Below, piece by piece: positions 43,068 through 54,552 of a stretch of DNA of 64,000 bases. Position 1 is the stretch's first letter. The number at the start of each line of letters is the position of its first letter. Source of the DNA: CGIF01 sp031674855 (GTDB taxonomy: Bacteria; Bacillota_I; Bacilli_A; Mycoplasmatales; CGIF01); assembly GCA_031674855.1 (NCBI GenBank), contig CP125275.1, positions 372,001 to 436,000 of the forward strand. Direction: 5' to 3'. Under the pieces are notes generated by a model, which made no database searches, had not been told where the DNA came from, and saw only the letters and a program-made list of their open reading frames with translations. Position numbers and translations under genes: made by a program.

Positions 43068-44981
43068 ATGAATGCTTATAGAAGTTTTGATATTATAATA
43101 ATAGGTGGAGGCCATGCTGGCATTGAGTCTTCTTTAATTAGTGCTAAATTGGGTCATAATGTGGCTCTAATCACTCTTGATAAAAGCAAAATTGGCCTGA
43201 TGCCTTGCAATCCTTCAATCGGAGGAGTAGCGAAGGGAGTAGTGGTGAGAGAAATTGATGCTTTGGGGGGTGAAATGGGCAAGGCAGCTGATGCTACTTC
43301 GCTTCAATTTAAGTTACTGAATACCTCTAATGGCCCGGCAGTACAGGCTCTGCGAGTTCAATCCGACAAAGTAGCTTACAGTCATTATATGCAGAAAGCC
43401 ATCAAAAATCAAGAAAACTTGACAGTTATTGAGGGAGCTGTTAAAAAAATATTGCTTACGGAAGAAAAAAAAGCAAAAGGAGTAGAATTAAACAGCGGGG
43501 AATTTATTTCAGCCAAAGCAGTAATTTTGACTACCGGCACTTATCTACAGCCGATTACTTATAAAGGTAAAGAAAATAAAATTGAAGGTCCGGATGGAGA
43601 GAAAAAAGTAGTTAATAATATTTCACAACAATTAAAGGAATTGGGATTTAAACTAAAACGTTTTAAAACTGGTACCTCGCCACGAATTTTGACTAACACG
43701 ATTGATTTTTCCGGATTAACTTTAGAACCAGGCACTAATTTACCGATTCGCTTTTCTTCTCAAAGCGAACATTCGAAATTATTACCTTGAGAAAAACAAT
43801 TACCTTGTTATTTACTTCATACTAATGAAAAAATTCACCAAATTATTCGTGAAAATTCTCATCTATCGCCAATTTTCTACAAACAAGACATTGGAACTGG
43901 TCCTCGATATTGTCCTAGCGTTGAGGATAAAATTTATCTTTTTGCTGAAAAGTCTAGGCATCAAATATTTTTAGAACCTGAGTCGCTAGAGTTAGATACT
44001 ACTTACATTCAAGGTTTATCAACTTCTTTACCCGCTGAAGTTCAGGCCAAAATTTTAAAGAATCTTCCGGGTTTGGAAAAAGCCGAAGTAAAAAAATGAG
44101 GATATGCGATCGAATATGATGTGGTAGAATCGACTCAGTTAAAAGCTAGTTTAGAAACTAAATTAATTGAGAACTTTTTCACTGCTGGACAAATTAATGG
44201 CACAACTGGTTATGAGGAAGCAGCCGCTCAAGGATTAATAGCTGGAATAAACGCTAGTCGGAAACTAAAAAAACAAGAATCATTAGTTCTTCGTCGTGAT
44301 CAAGCTTACATCGGAGTAATGATTGACGATTTAGTAAATAAAGAAATTACCGACCCTTACCGTTTGTTGACTTCTCGAGCAGAATATCGTCTTTTGTTGC
44401 GTCACGATAATGTCTATACGCGTCTTTGACCGATTGCAAATCAAATGGGACTACTATCAAAAAAAGATTGAGAAGATTTTCGAGAAAGTCAAAAAACACA
44501 ATTAGAAATTAGCCAAAATTTGCAAAATTTAAAATTTAAAATTGATGATAATCTAGTTAATTATTTTCCTTGACTTGATATTGAAAAGTGAAAAACTATA
44601 AAGGTAATAAGCGGTTACGATTTATTAAAAAAGAGTAAAGTTAACTTGGATGATTTTTTAAATTGAATACCAAAAATAAATGAACTTTGTTGAGAAGAGA
44701 AAAGAGAATTAGAAGTTGATATCAAATATGAGAAGCAAATCGAAAATCAATCGGAAGAAGTTAAAAATTTAATTAAATACGAAGCTAAAAAAATTCCCTT
44801 TGAGTTAGATTATTATCAGGTTGAAAATTTGTCTAAAGAAGCAAAAGAAAAATTAACTAAAATCAAACCTTTTTCTTTAGGGCAAGCTATGAGAACTATC
44901 GGAGGAATTAATCCAACTGACATTCAAATATTGAATTATTACTTAAATAAAAACTTTCCCGAAAAAGAAAAATTTAATTAA
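43068..44981 (+). CDS. mnmG: tRNA modification enzyme MnmG (GidA)
   Basis: 637 residues, normal length. FAD-binding start IIIIGGGHAGIESSLISAKL, then CNPSIGGVAKG and the catalytic Cys segment GTGPRYCPSVEDKI. The C-terminal domain that binds MnmE ends SLGQAMRTIGGINPTDIQIL. Works with MnmE to make cmnm5U34. The start is the ATG (MNAYRSFD) rather than an upstream TTG. Many UGA-Trp in the C-terminal third. rsmH follows after 2 bp. Confidence 0.97.
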
Positions 44982-44983
44982 AA

Positions 44984-45868
44984 ATGGCCACTGAAGATAA
45001 AATTCATGTTCCGGTAATGTCGGATGAAGTTATTGAGTATTTGAATTTAAAAGCGGATGGCATTTATATTGATTGCACTTTTGGTCGTGGAGGTCATTCA
45101 CAAGTTATTTTGAAAAGATTAAAAAAAGGTAAGTTAATTGCTTTTGAATGAGATAAAAAATTTTGCGACTTGGCAAAAAAAGATTCTTATTTTTCTTCGC
45201 CGCAATTTCAAATTATTAATGATAACTTTGCCAATTTGAGTAGTCGCTTATTCGAATTAGGAATTGAAAAAGCGGATGGTGTTTTATTTGATTTAGGTCT
45301 TTCTTCCGACCAATTAAACGATGAGGATAGAGGATTTAGTTATCGATTAAATTCATCACTTGACATGAGAATAAGTAAAGAAAACAAGTTAACAGCTGAA
45401 GAAGTTATTAATAATTATTCTTACGAAAAACTAGCTGATATTTTTTATTATTATGGAGAAGAAAGAAAAGCCCGTGTTATTGCTCGCAAGATTTGCTATT
45501 GAAGAAAAAAAGAAAAAATTACTAATTCTGAACAATTAATAGGAATAGTCGCTTCTTGTTTTCCTAAAAAAAGCAATAAGCATCCAGCTCGCAAAATATT
45601 TCAAGCCCTTCGGATATTCGTTAATAATGAATTAGAAAATCTTTCTCAAGCTTTAGAAGATTCTCTTGGTTTATTAAATAGTAAAGGAAGAATTGTTGTT
45701 ATTAGTTTTCATTCTTTGGAAGATAGAATTGTCAAACAAATATTTAAAAAAGTTTCACCAAAAAATTTCCAAATTATTACCAAAAGACCATTAGTTCCCG
45801 ATCTAAGGGAGATAGAAATTAATCACCGAGCTCGAAGTGCCAAAATGCGAGTTATTGCTTGCAGATAA
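44984..45868 (+). CDS. rsmH: 16S rRNA m4C1402 methyltransferase RsmH (MraW)
   Basis: 294 residues. SAM-binding motif DCTFGRGGHSQVILKR, then GVLFDLGLSSDQL and DRGFSYRLNSSLDMRIS, and the C-terminal HPARKIFQALRIFVNNELE and ISFHSLEDRIVK, all diagnostic. It methylates C1402 in the 16S rRNA decoding centre. It starts 2 bp after mnmG, so the two are an operon. The usual neighbours mraZ and ftsL are not visible here. Intact. Confidence 0.97.
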
Positions 45869-45952
45869 AAAAAATTGAGTAGTTTTTTGCAATGAAGCAA
45901 GCTTGATGTAGAAAATATCAAATAATAAACTATTAAAACTAAAATATAAATT

Positions 45953-46222
45953 ATGGAAAGTCCTTTTGGTTATTTTGTTGGCATGCTATTTTCTTCCATA
46001 GTAGGAGCAATTTTGGGTATAATTATTACTAACCATCTTTATAAAAAGCAAATTAAAGAGTTACGAAAAAAAATGGAATCTCCTGATAAAGAACAAGTAA
46101 AAAATATGTTAAGTGCTTTGGGACAAAAGCCTTCTGAGGAACAAGTTAACAGATTTATGAATATAGTCAGCAAGAAAAAAGAGAGTAAAAAGCCAAAGAA
46201 AGTTTCTAAGAAGAAAAAATAA
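45953..46222 (+). CDS. yneF: UPF0154 membrane protein YneF
   Basis: 89 residues. One N-terminal membrane segment (FGYFVGMLFSSIVGAILGII) and then LSALGQKPSEEQVNRFM, which matches the conserved YneF/UPF0154 block. The tail is very Lys-rich. Function in Firmicutes and Mollicutes is unknown. Confidence 0.8.
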   Translation: MESPFGYFVGMLFSSIVGAILGIIITNHLYKKQIKELRKKMESPDKEQVKNMLSALGQKPSEEQVNRFMNIVSKKKESKKPKKVSKKKK

Positions 46223-46234
46223 TATTATAATCAC

Positions 46235-46396
46235 ATGAGAGTCGATCTTTTTTTAACCTGTGGTGGATGTGCCAAAAAACATCAAAATTACCGAACTTCA
46301 AAAGCAAAAAAACCACAAGGAGAGAAATTAAACTTAAAAAAATACTGTAAATTTTGTCAAAAAACCCAAGTTCATAAAGAAGAAATTATTAAATAG
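46235..46396 (+). CDS. rpmG: Ribosomal protein L33
   Basis: 53 residues, MRVDLFLTCGGCAKKHQNYR at the start, KKYCKFCQKTQVHKEEI at the end. The four cysteines form the zinc site of the zinc-binding L33 type. Starts 12 bp after yneF. Intact. Confidence 0.95.
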   Translation: MRVDLFLTCGGCAKKHQNYRTSKAKKPQGEKLNLKKYCKFCQKTQVHKEEIIK

Positions 46397-46419
46397 GGTC
46401 TATATTTAACTTAACTACA

Positions 46420-46436
46420 ATATATATATATATATC
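46420..46436. repeat. (TA)n tract
   Basis: Alternating TA run about 25 bp upstream of the zinc-ribbon membrane gene. It may act in its promoter. Confidence 0.6.
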
Positions 46437-46460
46437 AAAATAGTTAAAAAATTTAAAATT

Positions 46461-46776
46461 ATGCGAATAAGAAAATGAGAGAAGTGATATTGAGGAATAA
46501 CTCTTGCTTTAATAACAGGATTTTTGATTTCAATTATCTTTCGAAAAAGGATTTATCTTTACAAATAGGAAAACTGGTGAAATAAAAGAGTTCAGCAAAT
46601 TACAATCGATTTTATTGTTTCTTCCTATTGCAATTCTATTTACTTGATTTTGATTCGTGCTAAGAAATTGATTATTGAAACCTAATGATTTTGTTTGCAA
46701 AAAATGCAAAAAGGAGTTTGGTTTAGCATTCGAGACAGAAAAAGAGGTTTGTAAAGGTTGTTACGAAAAAAGATAA
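46461..46776 (+). pseudogene. Membrane protein with C-terminal zinc ribbon, frameshifted
   Basis: About 104 residues if the frame is repaired. N-terminal hydrophobic segment (WGITLALITGFLISIIF), a second membrane segment (LLFLPIAILFTWFWFVLRNW), then a zinc ribbon (FVCKKCKKEFGLAF...VCKGCYEKR). The break lies near 46545 and has the opposite sign to most others here. Related in design to the protein at 12647. The only clear break inside the core block before infC. Confidence 0.5.
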
Positions 46777-46817
46777 AAACCTACTAAGAAAATTAAAATA
46801 AATTAAAATAAAATTAT

Positions 46818-47183
46818 ATGAATCGAGCGAATAATACACCCGCTACAAGAAGACGAAGAAAAAGAATTCTAAAACAAGCCAAGGGTTATTTTGGTTCCAA
46901 ACACAAACTTTTTAGAACTGCCAAGGAGCAATTAATGAATGCTAAGGTTGATGCCTTTGCCGGTCGTAAGCAAAGAAAACGAGATTTTCGTCGTTTATGA
47001 ATAACTCGTCTAAATAGTGCCTGTCAATCTCATGACTTAAGTTACTCACGACTTATTCGTTTATTGATTCTTGCTCAAATTAAATTAAATCGTAAACAAC
47101 TGTCAGAAATGGCAATTAACGAACCCAAATCATTTGGTGCTCTGATTGATAAAATTCGAAATCCGTGGCAGATATCTACTTAA
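46818..47183 (+). CDS. rplT: Ribosomal protein L20
   Basis: 121 residues, MNRANNTPATRRRRKRILKQ at the start. The conserved KRDFRRLWITRLN contains an in-frame UGA at the invariant Trp, one of the best proofs of code 4 in this window. No rpmI (L35) or infC precedes it, although these are usual partners. Intact. Confidence 0.97.
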
Positions 47184-47213
47184 GAAATAAGGAAATAAAA
47201 ATTATATTATAAA

Positions 47214-47684
47214 ATGCGTAAAAAAAGGATAATAAAAAACCGTTTAGCTAAACCTGATAAAGAATACAATTCTATTTTGGTTGGTCAACTTATTAATAAA
47301 GTGATGAAAAATGGTGAAAAAAGAAAAGCTACTAATATAGTTTACCAATCAGCAAAAACGATTGAAAAAAAAAATTCTTTGCCTTTTTTAACTATTTTGG
47401 AAGGAGCTGTTGAGAATATTAGACCAGTTATTGAAATGAAAAGTCGGAGATTCGGCGCTTCTAAACAACGTGTTCCGCAACAAATTGATGAAATTCGCTC
47501 TATTAAGATAGGTTTACGTTGAATAGTTTCGGCAGCTAGAGAGAAAAAAAATTTCCATTCAATGTGAGAAAAATTAGCTGAAGAAATCAATAATGCTCAT
47601 AATAAAAGTGGCGGAGCTTTCAAAATGAAAGATGATCTATATAAGCAAGCTGAATCAGGCCGCGTCTTTTCTTTCAAAAGATAA
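47214..47684 (+). CDS. rpsG: Ribosomal protein S7
   Basis: 156 residues. Conserved LVGQLINKVMKNGEK, NIRPVIEMKSRRFG, RVPQQIDEIRS and GLRWIVSAAREK with UGA at the conserved Trp. The tail AESGRVFSFKR is short. It organises the 3' head of 16S rRNA. It is not followed by fusA here. Intact. Confidence 0.97.
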
Positions 47685-47717
47685 AAATTACTACTAAATT
47701 AAGTAATAAGAATTAAC

Positions 47718-47918
47718 ATGAAAAAAAAATCTCGCTCAAATTTTGACGATAAGTACAATAAATTATTTAAATTTTTGACTTTCGATCAAAGTTTATTTTC
47801 ATCAATTTTTATAACTGTTGCGATTATTCTTTACGCTATTGTGATTTTAGTTTTTTTTATTTTTGTCTTGAAAATTCCAATTGAGCAAGTTAAACAAACT
47901 ACTAATTCTATTAATTAA
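47718..47918 (+). CDS. secE: Preprotein translocase subunit SecE
   Basis: 66 residues with one membrane helix (FITVAIILYAIVILVFFIFV) after a basic N-terminus. It lies 3 bp before nusG, the near-universal secE-nusG arrangement. Size and topology fit. The sequence itself is weakly conserved. Confidence 0.75.
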   Translation: MKKKSRSNFDDKYNKLFKFLTFDQSLFSSIFITVAIILYAIVILVFFIFVLKIPIEQVKQTTNSIN

Positions 47919-47921
47919 TTT

Positions 47922-48455
47922 ATGAACATGCATAACTATCAATGATATATTTTGTCAGTAAGAGGAGGAAGAGAATCTAAAGTTATAGAAGGAATTAGAT
48001 CTGAACTAAAAAAAAAAGGATGAGAAAATCATGTTAAAGAATTAAAAGTAATTAGTGACAGTAATAAAAAAAATATTTTAAAAGGATATATAATCGGTCA
48101 TCTCTCTTTGACTCCTGAACTAGTTATTTTTTTTTATAAGATTCCTGAAATAATCGGGTTTTTAAATCATCAGCGAAGTGATAAAGAGTTTCCAGGTTTT
48201 GTCTCTCAAGAATTTATTAGAGACCTTTTTGTCAAAACAGAAGCCAAAAAAATAAAAAAAGGTAGTGATGAGCAGGAAAAAGGCGATTTGAATGTTGGAG
48301 ATTTGGTAAAGATTACTGAAGGAGTATTTATTGATAAAGAGGGCAGAGTTGCTCATTTAGATAAAAGAAAACAAAAAGTTAAAATTGTTATTGAATCTTC
48401 GGGATGGGAAGTTAATGACGTTCCAGTAAGTATTTGTCAAAAAGTTATAGTTTAA
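47922..48455 (+). CDS. nusG: Transcription termination/antitermination factor NusG
   Basis: 177 residues. N-terminal NGN domain begins YQWYILSVRGGRESKVIEGI (UGA-Trp) and includes LKGYIIGHLSLTPELVIFFY, the conserved YVFV-type segment. The KOW domain is LNVGDLVKITEGVFIDKEGR. Binds RNA polymerase clamp and ribosome. The usual rplK-rplA pair does not follow; a HAD phosphatase does. Start ATG at 47922 or 47928. Confidence 0.93.
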
Positions 48456-48511
48456 AATTCTTAAAAAAAGTAATCAAAATCATTAATGATAAAAAAATAA
48501 TTAAATAATAT

Positions 48512-49423
48512 ATGAGCAAAGAGATAGCAAAAAAAGAAATTCACTTAATTAAACTAGATATTGATGGAACTAGTACCAACTCAGACTTTTCCACTTTAAA
48601 CCAAAAATTAAAAAAAGTTTTACAGGAAATCAAAAAACAAGGACATAAAATTTGTTTTACAACCGGCAGAAATTATCTTTCAGCGTTGCCTTTTTATAAA
48701 GAGGTTGGTCTAGATACTTTTTTGGTTACTTACAACGGAGCATTTCTTAACAATCCTTCTAAAGATGGGACTAAAGAAGCAGTTCATAATCCCATTTCCA
48801 ATCAAACAGTTAGAGATATTTTGGCTGATCCAATAATTAAAGAAAATCTTCACAATGTTTTAATTGATAAAACTGACCTTTCTACAATTAGTACAAGTAA
48901 TGATATTTATTACGAGGAAATATTTTTCAATGGCAATCCTTATACTAAAGGAGAAAATATTTTAAATCTTTTGGGCAACGAAGACGTTTTGCAATTAGTT
49001 TTAGAATTCTCTAAAGATGATGAAATGTTTAACAATATCTTAATGTTGTTGAGAGGAAAATACGGTGCTTCTGTTACTTTTTACTCAGGCACTAAATTAA
49101 AAGCCAGGAATCCTGGTGACAGAGTACTTGTTCCAGATTCAACAAAAACCATCATAAAAATTCGGAACAGGTTTGCTAGTAAAGGTATGGGCGCAGAGTG
49201 AGTAGCTAGTTATTATAATATTCCTTTGTCTCATACAATTGCTTTTGGTAATGACGTTAATGATATCGAATTAATGCGAATGGTTGGCAAGGGAATTGTT
49301 ACTGCTGATAGTGATACTCATTTAAAATCTTATGCCTATGGAATAACTGATCATGGGGTTCTTAATAGTGATGGAGTAACAAGATTTTTAGCTAACTACT
49401 TTGGAGTGGAATATCCTTCTTAA
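48512..49423 (+). CDS. HAD-superfamily (Cof-type) phosphatase
   Basis: 303 residues. HAD motif 1 is LIKLDIDGTSTNSDFS, motif 2 is CFTTGRN, and motif 3/4 is TIAFGNDVNDIELMRMV. This is the Cof/IIB subfamily with a C2 cap. These enzymes dephosphorylate sugar phosphates, nucleotides or cofactors; the substrate cannot be read from sequence. UGA-Trp joins the two halves. Intact. Confidence 0.9.
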
Positions 49424-49435
49424 TATAAAAAAAAC

Positions 49436-49732
49436 TTACTTATTTTTAAATAATACAAATTCATCACTTGTAATTGAAGAGTTTGCTTTTTGATTTTTGA
49501 TGGTAATTCGTGGCTGAAAGAAGGTTTGTTCTAGTTTTTTTAAATCCTTCAATTCTAAATGTCCAATGTTAATCCTTTCCATCGGTTTAATGTTTTTTTT
49601 TATTTGAGTACTTTTAAAATCAATTAGCAATTTTTCTAGATTATCAAAATTTTTTAAATAATTTTTAATTTCTTGCTCTTCTAGTTCAATTTGAACTTTT
49701 TGAGCTAAATTTTGTAATTCTTTTTTTTCCAT
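49436..49732 (-). CDS. gatC: Glu-/Asp-tRNA(Gln/Asn) amidotransferase subunit C
   Basis: 98 residues. Helical start LQNLAQKVQIELEEQEIKNY and NFDNLEKLLIDF, then IKPMERINIGHLELKDLKK, matching the GatC pattern (helical hairpin, P-M motif, acidic tail). GatC stabilises GatA on GatB in the amidotransferase that makes Gln-tRNA or Asn-tRNA. gatA and gatB are not in this window. Convergent with the HAD gene. Fair but not certain. Confidence 0.65.
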   Translation of the reverse strand: MEKKELQNLAQKVQIELEEQEIKNYLKNFDNLEKLLIDFKSTQIKKNIKPMERINIGHLELKDLKKLEQTFFQPRITIKNQKANSSITSDEFVLFKNK

Positions 49733-49856
49733 TTGTATTCGAATTTAAATAAATTTTAGAATAAATTGAGTGAGAATAAAAAAGTTAAATTATCAATAGA
49801 CATTTCTACACATAAGTTATTAAAGCGTAAAATAAAAATAAAATATAATTATATAT

Positions 49857-50327
49857 ATGCCTGATACTAGCAAAAAGCAAGTTGTCATTCAAGACATTCA
49901 AAATAATTTTCAAAATGCTAATGCGGTTATCTTTTATAATTTTCATCAAGCAGAAAATCGTGATCTTTTTGAATTAAAAAAAAAATTAGCCAAGGTTGGC
50001 GGTCATTGAAAAGTTTATAAAAATAAACTGGTCGAAAAAGCTCTTCCTGATTATCCTTTAAGTTTAAAACAAGCTAATGTTTTGATATTTTGTCAAGATG
50101 ACGAATACAAACCGTTAAATGTTTTGAATCAATTTAGTAAAAAACACTCAAGTATTAAGAGATTTCAAGGCGGGATTTATGATAAAAAAATAATCGAGAA
50201 TGAAAAGTTGGAAAAATGAGCTAATTTACCAAGTAAAGAAATTTTAATAAATACTTTATTTTATTATCTGAGTTTAAATAGTAGAAGACTTGTAAATATT
50301 CTAGAAAAAATTAAATCAACAAAATAA
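49857..50327 (+). CDS. rplJ: Ribosomal protein L10
   Basis: 156 residues. FELKKKLAKVGGHWKVYKNK is the conserved rRNA-binding segment, with UGA-Trp. The C-terminal helix that carries L7/L12 is present (LPSKEILINTLFYYLSLNSR). Directly upstream of rplL (26 bp). Intact. Confidence 0.9.
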
Positions 50328-50353
50328 TCAAATTTGAAATTAAATTAGTAAAT

Positions 50354-50770
50354 ATGTCAGAAAAGAAATCAGTTAACAAAATAAACGAAATCAGAGAAAT
50401 ATTAAAAACATTGAATATTGGTGAAATAAGTGAGTTAATCGACGGAGTTAAAGAAGATTTTAATATTGAGGAAACAGTAATGCTTCAAGCAAGTGCTGTT
50501 CAATCTAACGAAGAAGAAAAACCACAAGAAAAAGGCGGTAATGTTTCATTAAAATTAGTAAAAATTGATGAAAAAGCAAATAAAATTAAAGTTTACGGAG
50601 AAATTAAGGACGCAATTAAACAATTGAAAGGAGAAGAAATTAACATTATTCAAGCTAAAAAACTTACTGAAGAAGGAGAAAAAATCATTTTAGCGGATAT
50701 TGAAAAAGCAAAAGCAGAGGATCTTAAAAAGAAATTGTCAGAAGTAGGAGTTGAGGTAGAAATTAAATAA
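50354..50770 (+). CDS. rplL: Ribosomal protein L7/L12
   Basis: 138 residues. N-terminal dimerisation helices, acidic hinge, and a C-terminal globular domain (VKIDEKANKIKVYGEIKDAI, ILADIEKAKAEDLKKKLSEV, GVEVEIK). The hinge is longer and more acidic than usual (VQSNEEEKPQEKGG). Recruits translation factors to the ribosome stalk. rpoB follows after 7 bp. Confidence 0.93.
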   Translation: MSEKKSVNKINEIREILKTLNIGEISELIDGVKEDFNIEETVMLQASAVQSNEEEKPQEKGGNVSLKLVKIDEKANKIKVYGEIKDAIKQLKGEEINIIQAKKLTEEGEKIILADIEKAKAEDLKKKLSEVGVEVEIK

Positions 50771-50777
50771 ATAATTA

Positions 50778-53700
50778 ATGAATTACCGACAAATTAAATC
50801 AGGGAAAAATCCACGTCGTGAGTATCTCACAGCTAATCGTTCTCCGCTTTTTGAAGCTTTACCAGAACGAGACTATGCCCAAGAACAAAAGCTATCTTAC
50901 TCAAAATTCCTCAACGAAAGTTTGTCTCAGCTTTTTGCGTTTTACTTCCCGGCTGAATTCAAAGATTATAATAATGATGTCAAATGTGATGTAACTAATG
51001 TTATTTGAGAAGAACCTAAAATAACCGAAGGGGAAGCGCAAGATGAATCAGTTACTTGAAATCATTCAGTTTCTTTTGATTGAAAAATTGCATGAGATTG
51101 TCACAAAATGCAAATTAAACTTCTTGATGATGATTTTGCCAAAACTATCAATCAGTGAATAGAAGAGAGTTTTAAGATTGGTAAATTTACTTGCAAAAAA
51201 AAAAATCTTTCTGCTAAGGAAATAGAAAATTTAATAATTAAAGTTAGGAAGCAATTGGAAGATTCTCAAAATCGCAAGGATGAAAAATCATACGAAAATA
51301 TTGTTTGACATTTATCAAGTAAAATAAGGGCTTTAGAAGAAAATAGATATCAGGAATGGGAAATAAAAGAAGTTAGAAAGAGCAAAAACGAAAAGAAGTT
51401 AGAAATAGATTTAGAGATTTTAGAAAGGAAGGAAGAAGAATTATTAGTTAGTTTTCATTGCGAGCAAGAACAGAAGGTAGATTTTTGTCAATTGCCCAAG
51501 ATGACTTCTCGGGGAGACTTTATTATTAATGGTCATAAAAAAGCGGTAGTTTTTCAATCAGTGAGAGCTCCCAAAGTTTATTATTTTGGTGATAAAGAAA
51601 ATGGTTTTTTTGGCGAAATTATTCCACTCAAGGGTCCTTGAATTAGCATTGCTTATGGTGCCAAGAATCCTTTATCTATTGAAGTAAAATTTCTTAATTC
51701 TGGATTAACAGTTGATTTGATAGAAATTTTAAAATCATTCTCCGTCTCTTATGAAACTATTAAATCTTTATTTTCTGAGGAAGACTTAAATATCAGTAAT
51801 TACGAGGAAGTAAAAGAGTTGGAAGTAGGAATTGGCTTGCCTCAATTTTTATTTACTAATACAAAGGGTAATTCTTATTTTAACATCGGGAAATTAGGAC
51901 GAAAAAAATGCAACAAAAAGATGAATATTATTGAGCAGTTGCGAGGACAAGTATTGGTTGATAATTTGTATGATGAAAATAAAAAAATTATTTTAAAAAA
52001 AAACTCAATTTTGGAGGAAAAAAGTCTACAAATTTTAAAAAGTGCTTTTGAGAAGAAAAAAATAAAAGGATTGGAAATTCCTCACTCTACTAATGAATTA
52101 TACTCCATTAAAGTGTTTTCTCCGTTAAATAAAGAAAAAGTCATTTCAGTGATCGGTATTGGAGAGGATTTATCAGAGGAAAAAACATACTTTGATCTTG
52201 CTGATTTAATTTGTGTTGCTTCGAGTTATATTAATTTGCATCACGGTCTAGGAATTGTTGAAAAGAGCGAAGATAAGGATAAATTGGAAAATCAAGTCAT
52301 TCGTCGAGTTGGTGATTTGATATACAATATCTTTGATAACAAATTAGGAGGTTTTTTGCAAGATATCGATAATAAATATTTAGCTTATATTTCTCAGTTA
52401 AATAAAGTAGATTTTCTAAAAATACCTACTCTAAAAGACTTTGATAATCTTATTAAACATTTCTTTAATACTTCGGCTTTAGTTCAATTGCAAAATCAAA
52501 ACAATCCCTTAGCCGAAGTTTCTTATTCACTTAAATCAAGTGTCCTTGGATTAGGTGGTTTTAATTCAGCTAATGCTACTTTTGAAGCCCGAAGTATTAA
52601 TGATTCACAATTTGGTTGTTATGACCCTATCGAAACTCCAGAAGGGCAAAGGATTGGTTTAATTCATCATTTAACTATCGGAGCGAAGATTAACGATTAC
52701 GGGCAATTATTAGCACCTTATTATTCAGTAGAAAATGGATTAGTTACTCCCGAATTGGTTTACCTAACTAGTGATGAGGTTTGAGATAAACATATAGCTC
52801 ATGTTGATATAAAAATAGATAAAGAAAACAAAATTTTAGATGAAACAGTAATGTCTCGTCATCGAGGTAATTTTTTAAGAGTTCCAAAAGAACAAGTCGA
52901 TTACATCGATAGTTCTTTTTATCAATTGAATTCGGTTGCTAGTGCTAGTATTCCATTCTTTTCACACAATGACGCCAGTAGGATGCTAATGGCTTCCGGT
53001 ATGGTGAAACAGGCAGTGACTCTGTTAAAAAATGAGGTGCCATTAGTGGCGAGTGGAATCGAACAAAGTTTAGCTAAAAACTGTTCTTTAACGGTTGAAG
53101 CTGAAAATGATGGAGAAGTAATTTATGTAGATAGTCAGAAGATTGTCATTAAAGAGAAGGACGGAAAGGAAAAAACATATAATTTAAAACAGTTAGTAGT
53201 TTCAAATAAGAATTCTTTAGTTTTTTCTTTTCCATTGGTAAAAAAAGGGGATAAAGTAAAAAAAGGGCAAATAATTGTTAATGATAGCCATACCAAAGAC
53301 GAAGAATTAGCATTGGGTTATAATTTAAGGGTTGCTTATTGTTGCTGAAATGGATATAATTACGAGGATGCTATCATTCTTAATGAAAGACTTGTAAAGG
53401 ATGATATTTTTACTTCTTTTTACGTAAAAAAACACACTATTATTCGTCATAACACCAAGTATGGTCCAGAAGTATTTACCTCTTCCTTTCCTAATTCTGA
53501 GAAAAGCAAATTTCCGCACCTTGATGAAGAAGGTATAGTGAAAATCGGCACTAAAGTTAAAGGTAACGATATTTTGGTTGGGAAATTAACTCCTGAGCCT
53601 AGTTTGCATAAGGAATCAGAAGAAGAACTTTTATTGATGAGCATTTTGGGCGAAAAGGCTCAGCGACTTACCAACACTTCTTTACGTTTGCCAGCTGAGG

Positions 53701-54533
53701 AATCAGGAACAGTTTACCAAATTAAAAGAAAAAATCTTGACAAAAAGAATGATTTGGAATTGGTAGAAGTTTACGTAGTTCAAAAAAGAAAAATAGAAAT
53801 TGGTGACAAGTTAACTACTCGTTTTGGTAATAAGGGTGTAGTTGCTAAAATTGTCCCTGAAATTGATATGCCTTTCGATGAAGAGGGAAAAACCGTTGAC
53901 ATAATTTTCAATCCACTTGGTATTCCAACTCGCATGAACATTGGCCAATTATTGGAAACAATATTGGCTTCGGCAGCTCTTAAGCTTGATAGCAAAATTC
54001 TCTGCCGACCATTTAATTCTCCTTCGCTTGAAACTATTAAGGAAATAGTAAGAGAAGCAGGAATCAAAAATTATGGTTCTCAAAAATTATTTGATGGTCG
54101 AACTGGATTGCCATTTGACCATGATGTCTATAATGGATATATTTATACTCTTAAGTTAAACCATATGGTAGCTGACAAGTTTCATGCTCGTAACACCGGA
54201 CCTCGTTCCCTAATTTATCAACAACCCTTAAAAGGTCGTTCTCGGGAAGGAGGGCAAAGGATAGGGGGAATGGAAGCTTGAGTTCTAGAAGCTCTAGGAG
54301 CTCCTCACAATTTAATGGAAAAAATGAGTTCTGACGATATCTATAAAGTCCGTGAAATGCAAAATCATTTACTTTTTGGTGGCGCTCCAATCGATCTTAG
54401 AAGCAGTCAAAATGAATCTTTTAATCTTTTACTTCAGCATTTGCGTGGTATTGGTTTTGATCTTCAAGCCACTGATTATCAAGGACGTGAAATTGATTTT
54501 TACGACGCCTTTAGCCGAAAATCTCCTAAATAA
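50778..54533 (+). CDS. rpoB: RNA polymerase beta subunit, compact
   Basis: 1251 residues, shorter than the E. coli and M. pneumoniae proteins. All conserved regions are recognisable: CQLPKMTSRGDFIINGHKKA, the rifampicin pocket (FFNTSALVQLQNQNNPLAEV, then SYSLKSSVLGLGGF), YDPIETPEGQRIGLIHHL, GDKLTTRFGNKGVVAKIVPE and KGRSREGGQRIGGMEAW (UGA-Trp). The frame is intact over 3.7 kb despite an A11 run near 51195. In the rifampicin pocket the residues equivalent to E. coli D516 and H526 are Asn and Tyr. Overlap with rplL is none; rpoC follows after 19 bp. Confidence 0.98.
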
Positions 54534-54552
54534 CAAGTAATATTAAGTAATT

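Noticed and set aside
46818..47183. UGA = Gly code (as in Gracilibacteria/Absconditabacteria)
   Set aside because: UGA falls on the invariant Trp of L20 (RRLWITRLN), S7 (LRWIVSAAR) and ThrRS (PFWLAP), so code 4 fits and Gly does not.
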